From NCBI GenBank assembly GCA_027024125.1, contig JALVSV010000030.1, positions 1-7,648 of the forward strand: DNA of 7,648 nt, read 5' to 3'. The stretch is from Methylothermaceae bacterium. Lineage in GTDB: Bacteria > Pseudomonadota > Gammaproteobacteria > Methylococcales > Methylothermaceae. A model generated the notes under the pieces. That model saw nothing but the letters and a program-made list of their open reading frames with translations, was not told the origin of the DNA and did no database searches. Position numbers and translations under genes: made by a program. Shown one piece after another: positions 1-6,475 of the stretch (positions are counted from its first letter, which is position 1; each line of letters opens with the position of its first letter).

Positions 1-173
1 CTGTACCCACCGCGGGGAGCGGAATTCAATCTGCCACTGCTGGCCACCCCACTTCGGGAAAAACTCCGTCCACCTCTACCCCCGCCCCTTCCCCGGGCAT
101 CGATTTCGGTGGCAAAAAAGAACATGGTAATGGCAGCAGCGATGAAAACACTTACCCTTGGATTAAAACTCAT
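1..173 (-). CDS. Arg/Gly-rich exported protein, C-terminus beyond the window
   Basis: This reading frame starts at ATG 173-171, inside the last codons of the DUF2092 gene (11-base overlap), and stays open for 57 codons to the left edge. Residues 1-26 form a signal peptide: a basic start (MSFNPR), a hydrophobic core (VFIAAAITMFFFA) and a plausible cleavage site after IDA. The mature part opens with RGRGGGRGGRSFSRSG and continues as a Ser/Gly/Arg-rich, low-complexity segment. A weak Shine-Dalgarno-like AGGA lies just before the ATG, so translation is probably coupled to the upstream gene. The overlap, the clean signal peptide and the shared strand argue for a real gene. I do not recognise a function. 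Some small exported Gly/Arg-rich proteins of proteobacteria (DUF6515-like) look similar, but that is only a suggestion. Confidence 0.68.
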   Translation of the reverse strand, partial: MSFNPRVSVFIAAAITMFFFATEIDARGRGGGRGGRSFSRSGVASSGRLNSAPRGGY

Positions 174-999
174 CGTCCTGTACCCTCTTGCTGACTGGAG
201 ACCTCGTCTTGGACTTCGCCTCGACAGGTTTTTTCTGGGGAATCACGAATGGAATCTGCTCCGCTCCCACCGGAGGCGTGAACGTGAAAATGGATTCCGC
301 CAACTTGGGCTTCAGGTTCCAGTCGGCAAACTCTGCCCAGAACTGAGGCTCTCCCGGCTCATTGCGATAGGTCAGAAAAATCCGTTTGGGAAGATGGTCA
401 GGGCCGATCCAGAACTGGTAGTCGACAATATCCGTACGGCCAGCGATGTGATGGGTGGCGGGGTCATCGAGCACATCGCGCTCAACGTAGACAAGCTCTT
501 TGGTCAGTTTTTTCAGATCCTGCGGTAAAGTGCTGAGCAGCATCCATGCCAGGGGAACCCGGATGCCCAGATCATTGATCGCAAAACGGACCAGACTATC
601 CAGTTCACCCACAAATTCAATGTTGGCATAGACATTCTCGCCCGGTTTGAAAAGGGACATGGTCTTGCCATCGAAAACCATCAGCACACTGTCACCATCA
701 CTTTGCAGCGCCTCTGTCCGCAACTGGCCGGGTCTATTGAGCAGAATCCGGCGCTGTTCCCTGAAGGCGATTTTCTGACCTGAATCCTGAAGAACATCGT
801 ATCCCATGTACAAAGTGACACTGATCCGGTCTGCGCCAGCCACCTTTTCCGCCATGGCCATGAGGCTTTCCATGGGTTCAGGCGGTTTGGTCTCAGCAGC
901 CGGGACAGCAGTTTCAAGCAGTGAAGACGGCGGTTCGGTGGCACAACCTGTCAACAGGAATGCAAACACCCAGGGCAATGCGATTAAGATTTTCTTCAT
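163..999 (-). CDS. DUF2092-like outer-membrane lipoprotein
   Basis: Predicted 278-residue lipoprotein. The N-terminus is MKKILIALPWVFAFLLTGC, a signal peptide ending in a good lipobox (LTGC, Cys19). Ala follows the Cys, which fits Lol sorting to the outer membrane. A Shine-Dalgarno-like AGAGGTG (1008-1014) lies 8 bases before the chosen ATG at 999. In-frame ATGs at 1005 and 1029 also exist; the first is only 2 bases from that site and the second precedes it. The mature part resembles DUF2092 proteins, predicted periplasmic carriers with a LolA/LolB-like fold: alternating beta strands with phrases such as LYMGYDVLQDSGQKI, VLMVFDGKTMSLF and FWIGPDHLPKRIFLTY. The C-terminal tail is charged (many K, R, S, D). 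It lies between the Kazal gene and the Gly/Arg-rich gene, all on one strand and probably one operon. Whether it binds a lipid or another hydrophobic ligand cannot be told. Confidence 0.85.
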   Translation of the reverse strand: MKKILIALPWVFAFLLTGCATEPPSSLLETAVPAAETKPPEPMESLMAMAEKVAGADRISVTLYMGYDVLQDSGQKIAFREQRRILLNRPGQLRTEALQSDGDSVLMVFDGKTMSLFKPGENVYANIEFVGELDSLVRFAINDLGIRVPLAWMLLSTLPQDLKKLTKELVYVERDVLDDPATHHIAGRTDIVDYQFWIGPDHLPKRIFLTYRNEPGEPQFWAEFADWNLKPKLAESIFTFTPPVGAEQIPFVIPQKKPVEAKSKTRSPVSKRVQDDEF

Positions 1000-1086
1000 T
1001 GTCATAACACCTCTAGTGTTGATGGCCAAAACTTCGGCATCCAGTTTCCATTCACCCGAAGCAGAAATTCAATACCTGTCAGGCAA

Positions 1087-1371
1087 TTAGCCTGATGACC
1101 TTTTTTCGACTTTACATTCACCTGGCGAATAACCCACGACACCCACGTCAGCACAGGCGCTGCAAGCATTTGCATAAGTCCTGCGGGAACCATCCCTGAA
1201 CCTGGCACACACCGGTTTATAGTCCTGGGTACACACCTGGGGACGGACCTCAGGGCACAGGGTCATCCCCTGTTCCATCTTTGCTTCATTTAAGACGCAG
1301 CTGACACTGAGCAATGAGGCCGATAAAATCAAAAATTTATTAAACGAATTCTTTGGCACGATGGTCATCAT
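1087..1371 (-). CDS. small secreted Kazal-type protein
   Basis: A 94-residue exported protein with one Kazal-like domain (residues 39-86). Six cysteines (39, 47, 55, 70, 73, 86) give the spacing C-x7-C-x7-C-x14-C-x2-C-x12-C, with the Kazal hallmarks PVC and TYANAC. Against ovomucoid third domain (CTLEYRPLC) the reactive-site loop aligns without gaps as CTQDYKPVC, placing Gln49 at P1. The C3-C4 loop is about four residues longer than in the classical animal domain and C5-C6 is shorter. Residues 10-24 are a hydrophobic export signal ending in Cys25; SVSC is a poor lipobox, so lipidation is uncertain. Two consecutive ATGs (1371 and 1368) could start it, with a weak GGAT upstream. Kazal domains inhibit serine proteases in animals; the bacterial versions are mostly untested, so inhibition is an inference. 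Confidence 0.8.
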   Translation of the reverse strand: MMTIVPKNSFNKFLILSASLLSVSCVLNEAKMEQGMTLCPEVRPQVCTQDYKPVCARFRDGSRRTYANACSACADVGVVGYSPGECKVEKRSSG

Positions 1372-1409
1372 TATCCGGGTTTAAGAAAGCTGTCAGGACA
1401 GGAAATTGG

Positions 1410-1450
1410 TTTTTCTCTGTGTTCTCTGCGTCTCTGCGGTGAGTTCTCTT
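1410..1450. repeat. dispersed CAGAGACGCAGAG-type repeat, single-arm copy
   Basis: Read on the minus strand this stretch gives CACCGCAGAGACGCAGAG followed by AACACAGAG. Positions 1421-1443 match 6585-6607 at 21 of 23 bases, so two copies of one family lie in this window. This copy has only one arm of the dyad seen in the other. It sits about 50 bases upstream of the Kazal start codon, in the 5' region of that gene. Repeats of this appearance are common in gammaproteobacterial intergenic DNA; I know of no firm function. Confidence 0.75.
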
Positions 1451-1457
1451 GATCTTA

Positions 1458-1645
1458 CACGGTAACGATCATGAAGGCCCCCGTTCTCACCCCAAGGCAT
1501 GAAAGAACCGCCGAGGAAGCAGGGTGTTGGTTTGAGGGCGTACATGGCCTGGACGGCCATGTCCGAGCTTCCATGGACGGATTTACAGCGTTCCGAAAAC
1601 CAATGCCCTGCTTCCTCCCACAATAATTCACGGTAACGTCCATGA
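1458..1645. repeat. imperfect direct repeats flanking the 1513-1617 palindrome
   Basis: The motif CACGGTAACG followed by (A/T)(C)CATGA occurs at 1458-1474 and again at 1629-1645. Further along each copy a CCCCAAGG follows at a similar distance (about 1490 and 1670). The two blocks bracket the long inverted repeat. They may be remnants of a larger dispersed element or of a duplicated flank; they are too diverged to be a fresh target-site duplication. Confidence 0.5.
1513..1617. repeat. long imperfect inverted repeat with internal hairpin
   Basis: The left end (GAGGAAGCAGGGTGTTGGTTT, from 1513) pairs with the right end (reverse complement of AAACCAATGCCCTGCTTCCTC, ending at 1617) at 19 of 21 bases. 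Inside lies a perfect 8-base hairpin, ACATGGCC (1542-1549) and GGCCATGT (1555-1562), with a 5-base loop. The element has no transposase and no credible reading frame. It resembles a non-autonomous, MITE-like or REP-like intergenic repeat; the family name is unknown to me. Confidence 0.7.
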
Positions 1646-1703
1646 TGAGCCTGATCCCCCCTCGGGCGTCCCCAAGGAAACCAAAAACAAGTTCATCATA
1701 CAA

Positions 1704-1746
1704 GGGTGCGTTCTACGCACCATGCATTGGTGCATGGAATGCACCC
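1704..1746. repeat. GGGTGCGTT-type double-hairpin repeat
   Basis: Two short palindromes lie side by side: GGTGCGT-TCT-ACGCACC on the left and GGTGCAT-GGA-ATGCACC on the right. Each is a perfect 7-base stem with a 3-base loop, and the two halves are also inverted copies of each other with three mismatches in 18. The region can therefore fold either as two small hairpins or as one long one. Sequences of the type GTAGGGTGCATTCCATGCACC recur in many proteobacterial genomes as intergenic repeats. Confidence 0.75.
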
Positions 1747-1989
1747 TACGGCCACTTCTTCTTCCAAAGCAAAGGCTATAATCAGATCACCGGATCTCTC
1801 ACGTTCACCCCATATTAGCGCACCATGCCAACCATACAAAATGGTGAGTGCAGCTGCCATATGCATTGCATCCCTCATGCCTGCCGGAGATAATGCCTGT
1901 CAAATGTCCATCGATGCCATGGCGTTTTACCTCACGCCCTGTTCGCTATCAAAATCAGCAAGATAAATGTCAGGTCACTGCAGTACACA
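1747..1989. other. gene-free stretch upstream of the HD-CBS-HEPN gene
   Basis: About 240 bases without a convincing gene. A perfect TATAAT stands at 1777-1782 on the plus strand but has no recognisable -35 at the usual distance, so it is only a weak promoter candidate for the downstream gene. Short open frames cross the stretch on both strands; they lack good ribosome sites and known motifs. The promoter of the plus-strand trio is expected here but cannot be pinned down. No strong Shine-Dalgarno precedes the ATG at 1990. Confidence 0.4.
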
Positions 1990-3312
1990 ATGTCAGAGTT
2001 AGTCAGCCGTGCCATCCGCTTCGCCACCCAGGCACACGAACGCATCGATCATCGACGCAAATACAGCGGCCAACCCTATACGGATCACCTGAAACAGGTG
2101 GCGGAGATCGTCGGCACGGTCACCGACGACCAGGAGATGATCGCCGCTGCCTGGTTGCACGATGTGGTCGAGGATACCCCGGCAACCATCGATGACATCG
2201 AACGCGAGTTCGGTCTTTCCGTTGCCAGACTGGTTCACTCCCTGACTGACATCAGCAAACCCAGTGATGGCAACCGCGCCGAAAGAAAAGCCATCGATCG
2301 CGCCCACCTTGCCAATGCCTGCCACAGGGCCCAAACGATCAAACTGGCCGATCTGATCGACAACTGTCAGGACATCACCCATCACGATCCCCGTTTTGCA
2401 ACCCTGTTTCTCAAGGAAATGGATGCGCTCCTCGAAGTGCTTGACAAGGCAGACCCCACCCTAATGCGCCGGGCGCGCAAAACCCTGTCAAAGTGTCGCT
2501 CCCGTCTCGATCAACTCGCTGCCCCGGAAACTCAGCCCGAACCAGTGGAAGAGACTGATCACAAATTGTGGAGCCATTTCAGGCATCAGTTCAACGGTAT
2601 CTTCACCGCCAAAGACATTGCCGAACTGCTGGAGTTTTCCTTCGATGCGGATATGCCGGCATCTCAGGCTGGGGCAATTCTGCAGCGGAGGAATTTCGAG
2701 GTGGCCACCATCCGCTTGGAAGGCGAGATAAAGGGGTTCACCACACTCGATCATCTGGGCAATGCAGGCACCTGCGGCATGGCCATGCGCCCTTTTGCTC
2801 CAGACCAGGTGGTCACCAGCGAAGCAGGTTTTGCCGAGGTGATCCATGTCCTCACCCGCCACGACCATTGTTTCGTCTCCCAATACGGACAGGTCCTCGG
2901 GCTGATCACCCGGGGAGACGTCAACAAACCCTACATGCGCATGTGGCTGTTCGGAATCATCACCCTGACGGAGATGCGCCTCACCGAATTGATCAGGCAA
3001 CATTATCATGATAAAGACTGGCAGGCGCTCCTGTCTCCGGCAAGGCTCGAGGCGGCGCGCAAACTTCAACAGGAACGGAGGCGGCTCGGTCAGCACCCCG
3101 ATCTGACTGACTGCCTGCAGATGGCCGACAAGGGCCAGCTGATCATTCAAAATGACCTCCTCTTCACTTCCCTCGGCTTTCCTTCCAAAAGCTCGGCCCG
3201 GAAAGTTCTCAAACAGTTCCAGTCGTTGCGTAACAACCTGGCCCATGCCCAGGACATCTCAACCTATGACTGGGCCCAGATCGCCAGAATGGCCAACCGG
3301 ATGCTGGAGTAG
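1990..3312 (+). CDS. RelA/SpoT-type HD hydrolase-CBS-HEPN-like fusion protein
   Basis: A 440-residue, probably cytoplasmic protein in three parts. Residues 1-170 form an HD domain of the RelA/SpoT and Mesh1 (small alarmone hydrolase) type: RKYSGQPYTDH, the metal ligands His33, His57-Asp58 and Asp121, the ED pair (Glu61-Asp62) in WLHDVVEDT, and KLADLIDN with Asn125. All residues expected for (p)ppGpp 3'-pyrophosphohydrolysis seem present; no synthetase domain follows. Residues about 200-312 look like a CBS pair, ending in the typical GQVLGLITRGDVNKP, a module that usually binds adenine nucleotides. Residues 315-440 are helical and end with LRNNLAHAQD, where Arg414-x4-His419 matches the HEPN RNase motif. 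The stop lies 4 bases before the next start, so the two are surely co-transcribed. The HD call is strong, CBS good and HEPN tentative; the substrate could be another nucleotide. Confidence 0.85.
   Translation: MSELVSRAIRFATQAHERIDHRRKYSGQPYTDHLKQVAEIVGTVTDDQEMIAAAWLHDVVEDTPATIDDIEREFGLSVARLVHSLTDISKPSDGNRAERKAIDRAHLANACHRAQTIKLADLIDNCQDITHHDPRFATLFLKEMDALLEVLDKADPTLMRRARKTLSKCRSRLDQLAAPETQPEPVEETDHKLWSHFRHQFNGIFTAKDIAELLEFSFDADMPASQAGAILQRRNFEVATIRLEGEIKGFTTLDHLGNAGTCGMAMRPFAPDQVVTSEAGFAEVIHVLTRHDHCFVSQYGQVLGLITRGDVNKPYMRMWLFGIITLTEMRLTELIRQHYHDKDWQALLSPARLEAARKLQQERRRLGQHPDLTDCLQMADKGQLIIQNDLLFTSLGFPSKSSARKVLKQFQSLRNNLAHAQDISTYDWAQIARMANRMLE
3306..3309 (+). promoter_or_regulatory. ribosome binding site inside the upstream gene's end
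   Basis: GGAG lies 7 bases before ATG 3317 and overlaps the last codons of the HD-CBS-HEPN gene. It decides the start of the next gene: 3317, rather than the in-frame ATGs at 3152 or 3332. Such placement suggests translational coupling. Confidence 0.75.
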
Positions 3313-3316
3313 ACAC

Positions 3317-4246
3317 ATGGCAACAACAACAATGTATCCACCAATCGTCAGGCTTCTGTTGATCGCTTTGGTATTCATGCCAGAGTTTACCGGCGCCGAA
3401 CCCATCCGGGGCCTTCTCGTCTATGGCCACGAAACCCACACGCTGCAGCCCTGCGGAAGCGACAAGCCATTGTGGGTGGTGGCAAAGGGAGAAATGCACC
3501 GGCAGTTGCAACGACACTATCAGCGGCTGGCTTCGAAACCCTATGATCCTGTCTATGCGGAGCTGGAGGGCAAATTCAGGGGAACAGGAAAAGGCGAATT
3601 TTCCAAACCCTATGAAGGCAGCTTCGAAGTTGATGCTATTGTGACCGTTACCCGTCAGGACATCGAAGCCTGTCGCCAAGGTAACCCGCCCCTTTCCGCC
3701 ATCAAGACCTATGTGTTCGAATGCGATGACGGCTCAAGTTATGTCATGCGCACCCGGCCTGATGAAGCCTGGATTTTCCTGCCCCAGGGGTCCCCGAGAC
3801 TGTCCCCGGTGTCCACCAGCAGCGGAAAAAGGTACGCCGGTGAAGGCTTTGAAGTCCACATTCTGGGCGAGACAGCCCAGATCCTGGTGCCGGGTCAGGC
3901 TCCGAAACAGTGTCGCAACAACCGGCGCAAGGCCGTGTGGGAACGGGCCAAGCTCGATGGCGCCGACTTCCGCGCCGTGGGCAATGAACCAGGCTGGGAT
4001 CTGGTGATCATGGATGACCGTATCGTACTCAACACCGATTACGGCGCCACCCGGATCGTAGTTCCTCTGCCACAACCTGTCACCGACCAGAAAAATCGCA
4101 CCACTGTCTGGAAGGCCAGAGATCTGACCCTGGAAGTCATCGGCCGTCCCTGCAGTGACACCATGGCAGATGAAACGTATGAAAGCACCGTGACAGTCAG
4201 GCTGCCTGAGCAGACCCTGCATGGCTGCGGCATGGCGCTGCACTGA
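3317..4246 (+). CDS. periplasmic three-module protein with MliC-like and COG3650 domains
   Basis: A 309-residue exported protein. Residues 1-27 are a signal peptide (core RLLLIALVFMP, cleavage likely after TGA); there is no lipobox Cys. Residues 29-118 form a beta-rich module (GLLVYGHETHTLQPCGS, PYDPVYAELEGKF) often found at the front of COG3650 proteins, loosely NlpE-like. Residues 130-200 resemble the C-type lysozyme inhibitor MliC/PliC: YVFECDDG, an SGKRY motif, and Cys136/Cys199 as the likely disulfide. The lysine of the usual second motif (WxKGxxA) appears replaced, since VHILGETA stands there. Residues 212-307 match COG3650: FRAVGNEPGWDL near the start and CSDTM...LHGCGMAL at the end. 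Six cysteines (46, 119, 136, 199, 279, 304) suggest three disulfides. Gene order suggests co-expression with both neighbours. Lysozyme inhibition is possible but doubtful given the missing Lys. Confidence 0.85.
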   Translation: MATTTMYPPIVRLLLIALVFMPEFTGAEPIRGLLVYGHETHTLQPCGSDKPLWVVAKGEMHRQLQRHYQRLASKPYDPVYAELEGKFRGTGKGEFSKPYEGSFEVDAIVTVTRQDIEACRQGNPPLSAIKTYVFECDDGSSYVMRTRPDEAWIFLPQGSPRLSPVSTSSGKRYAGEGFEVHILGETAQILVPGQAPKQCRNNRRKAVWERAKLDGADFRAVGNEPGWDLVIMDDRIVLNTDYGATRIVVPLPQPVTDQKNRTTVWKARDLTLEVIGRPCSDTMADETYESTVTVRLPEQTLHGCGMALH

Positions 4247-4312
4247 TGTTTGCCGGCTCGACAACCAAAATCGGATCATGTCAGACAAACAGGACAACCG
4301 GAATACGCATCC

Positions 4313-6475
4313 ATGAATGAGGCCCGCAAACGCACCTCCCGCACCAGCCTTTCCCAACGCATTCTCATCGGCCTGGTGTTGGGAGTACTGACCGGCCTGT
4401 TTCTCGGCGAATACGCTTCCCACCTGGCAATCGTCGGTCGTGCCTACATCGGACTATTGCAGATGTCCATACTCCCCTATATGGTGGTGTCACTGATGGG
4501 GGGCATCGGGGGCCTCGGTTACGACAAGGCCAAGAAACTTGCCATCACCGGTGGCATCGTCCTCATCGGTTCCTGGTTGCTGGCCTTCGTGGTCGTGTTC
4601 GTGATGCCACTGGCCTTCCCCGATGTCGAGGCAGGATCCTTCTTCAGTCCCAGCATGGTGGAGACACCCAAAGTCGACTTCATCGATCTTTATATCCCGG
4701 TCAATCCCTTCAGCTCACTGTCGCGCACCATCGTTCCAGCCTCGGCGGTCTTCAGTGTGATTTTCGGGATCGCCCTGATTGGTTCCAGAAACAAGAAACC
4801 GTTGCTCGACATCCTTTCGACGACACAGGACACGCTGACCCGGGTGGCGATGATGGTGATCCAGCTCAGTCCCATCGGAATCTTCGCCATCGCCGCCAAT
4901 GCCGCTGGCACCCTGTCCATCGCCGACATCGGGCGCCTGCAGGTCTACATCATCACCTTCGTACTCGCCAGCCTGATCCTGACCTTCTGGATCCTGCCCG
5001 CAGTAACCGCCATTCTGACGCCTTTCAGCTACCGCACTATCCTGAAATCCGCAAGACCGGCACTCATCACCGGATTCGCCACCGGCAATCTGTTCATCGT
5101 GTTACCGATGCTCATCGAACAGGCAAAATCGCTGTTTGAATCACAAAAGCTGAGAACGGAAGATACCGATCATTATCTGACGGTACTGGTTCCTGCATCC
5201 TTCAACTTCCCCAATATCGGAAAACTCGTCACTCTGTTGTTCGTCCTGTTCGCCGGCTGGTTCGCCGGTCAGGAGATTTCCCTGGGTCAGTACCCCATGT
5301 TCTCCACCCTGGGACTGTTCACCTTGTTCGGTGGTGTGGACTTGGCACTGCCATTCCTGCTCGATCAGATGCGGATTCCCTCCGACCTATATCAGCTCTA
5401 TGTGGTCACGGGAGTGATCAATGGCTGGTTTGCCACCCTATTGGCAGTGATGAATCTGTACACCTTCACCCTCATCGCCACCGCAGCGGCAACAGGCTCA
5501 TTCAGTATTCAGTGGATGCGAATGATCCGCTTTGGCTCGATCAGCGTCATCGTGATGGCTATCGCCATAGTCGCCACTCGTACGGTTCTCTCTCATCTGA
5601 TGAGCGGTGAAAACATGCAGCAGACCACCATTTTGCAATTGCGGATCGACGATCCTGTGGTAGCCACGGTCCACAAAAAAATTCCACCATATCCGCCGAC
5701 GCAAACCGCGACCCTGTCCTCCATGGAACAAATCCTCGAGCGGGGAGTGCTCCGTATCGGTTACAACCCAGGCAATCTGCCGTTTTCGTATTTCAACGAA
5801 GCCGGTGAGCTGGTGGGCTATGACATTGCGATGTACCACCAACTGGCCCGGCAAATGGAGATAGAGCTCGAATTTATCCCCTGGAATTACCATACCCTGG
5901 TCGGACAACTGAGAAGCGGACAATTCGACTTGGCTGCCGGGGGACTGATCGTCAACCCAAAACGTCTGGCCAAGGTGGCTTACTCCAGACCCTACATGAC
6001 CGTTACCCTGGCCATTGTCGTTCCCGACTATCAACGCAACGCCTTTCCAACCTGGGAGGATGTGAAAAACTCAGGATTGAAACTGGGGATTCCCGGGAAG
6101 ACCCTATCCGAAGGCTTCGAGCGTACTCTGGAGGGTATAAAAATCGTCAAGCTTAAATCCTACCAGGAATTCTTCCAGGGTAAACGCAACGATCTGGATG
6201 GTGTCATCATCAGCGCCGAGGCGGGTTCTGCCTGGACCACCATCAAACCGGAATACGGGGTGGCGATTCCAGAACCCCATCTGTCCAGCCCCATCGCCAT
6301 TGCAGCCGCATTTCACAACCTGAGGCTGCTGGAATTCATCGACGACTGGCTGGTGTTGGAGAAAACGCGGGGAAATCTGAACCGGCTCTACGACACCTGG
6401 ATCCTGGGCAAGGGTGCGGAAAAGAAAACTCCTCGCTGGTCAATCATCCGCAACGTGCTCCATTGGGTGGATTGA
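4313..6475 (+). CDS. SDF/DAACS-type membrane protein fused to a family 3 solute-binding domain
   Basis: A 720-residue inner-membrane protein. Residues 13-395 resemble the sodium:dicarboxylate/amino-acid symporter family (SDF, GltP-like): many hydrophobic segments, LVLGVLTGLFLGEY at the start, IPVNPFSSLS, and VIQLSPIGIFAIAA. The usual substrate motifs are not recognisable: TGNLFIVLP stands where SSSAT..P is expected, NFPNIGK where NMDGT is expected, and residues 359-400, covering the TM8 region, contain no Asp or Arg. After the basic WMRMIR (401-406) an extra membrane helix (407-427) should take the chain to the periplasm. Residues 469-695 are then a solute-binding domain (SBP_bac_3): GVLRIGYNPGNLPFSYF, LVGYDIAMYHQLA, SGQFDLAAGG, and NPKRLAKVAYSRPY with the likely carboxylate-binding Arg551. 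ATG 4313 has GGAA 9 bases upstream; the in-frame TTG at 4250 is less likely. Uptake or sensing of an amino-acid-like ligand is inferred. Confidence 0.88.
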   Translation: MNEARKRTSRTSLSQRILIGLVLGVLTGLFLGEYASHLAIVGRAYIGLLQMSILPYMVVSLMGGIGGLGYDKAKKLAITGGIVLIGSWLLAFVVVFVMPLAFPDVEAGSFFSPSMVETPKVDFIDLYIPVNPFSSLSRTIVPASAVFSVIFGIALIGSRNKKPLLDILSTTQDTLTRVAMMVIQLSPIGIFAIAANAAGTLSIADIGRLQVYIITFVLASLILTFWILPAVTAILTPFSYRTILKSARPALITGFATGNLFIVLPMLIEQAKSLFESQKLRTEDTDHYLTVLVPASFNFPNIGKLVTLLFVLFAGWFAGQEISLGQYPMFSTLGLFTLFGGVDLALPFLLDQMRIPSDLYQLYVVTGVINGWFATLLAVMNLYTFTLIATAAATGSFSIQWMRMIRFGSISVIVMAIAIVATRTVLSHLMSGENMQQTTILQLRIDDPVVATVHKKIPPYPPTQTATLSSMEQILERGVLRIGYNPGNLPFSYFNEAGELVGYDIAMYHQLARQMEIELEFIPWNYHTLVGQLRSGQFDLAAGGLIVNPKRLAKVAYSRPYMTVTLAIVVPDYQRNAFPTWEDVKNSGLKLGIPGKTLSEGFERTLEGIKIVKLKSYQEFFQGKRNDLDGVIISAEAGSAWTTIKPEYGVAIPEPHLSSPIAIAAAFHNLRLLEFIDDWLVLEKTRGNLNRLYDTWILGKGAEKKTPRWSIIRNVLHWVD

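Noticed and set aside
1366..1399. Minus-strand promoter CTGACA, 17 bases, TAATGA before the Kazal gene
   Set aside because: The supposed -10 overlaps the start codon, so transcription would begin inside the signal peptide and no suitable downstream start exists.
1455..1703. 82-codon minus-strand open frame (MYDELVFGFLGD...)
   Set aside because: It lies almost wholly on the inverted-repeat element and its flanking direct repeats, has no domain I can recognise, and looks like a frame produced by a dispersed repeat.
1696..1966. Open frames on both strands upstream of the HD gene (60 and 86 codons)
   Set aside because: They overlap each other, begin in or run into the GGTGCGT repeat, lack a clear ribosome site and show no signal peptide or known motif. 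A real small gene cannot be fully excluded.
2488..3246. 252-codon minus-strand open frame
   Set aside because: It is antisense to the HD-CBS-HEPN gene, whose domains are clear; the antisense translation shows no recognisable family.
3152..3316. Upstream extension of the COG3650 gene to ATG 3152
   Set aside because: It would add 55 residues read in another frame of the HD-CBS-HEPN gene in front of a clear signal peptide; GGAG 7 bases before ATG 3317 supports the shorter form.
3734..4423. 229-codon minus-strand open frame
   Set aside because: It is antisense to the COG3650 protein and the start of the transporter gene, both of which have recognisable motifs; no domain is seen in it.
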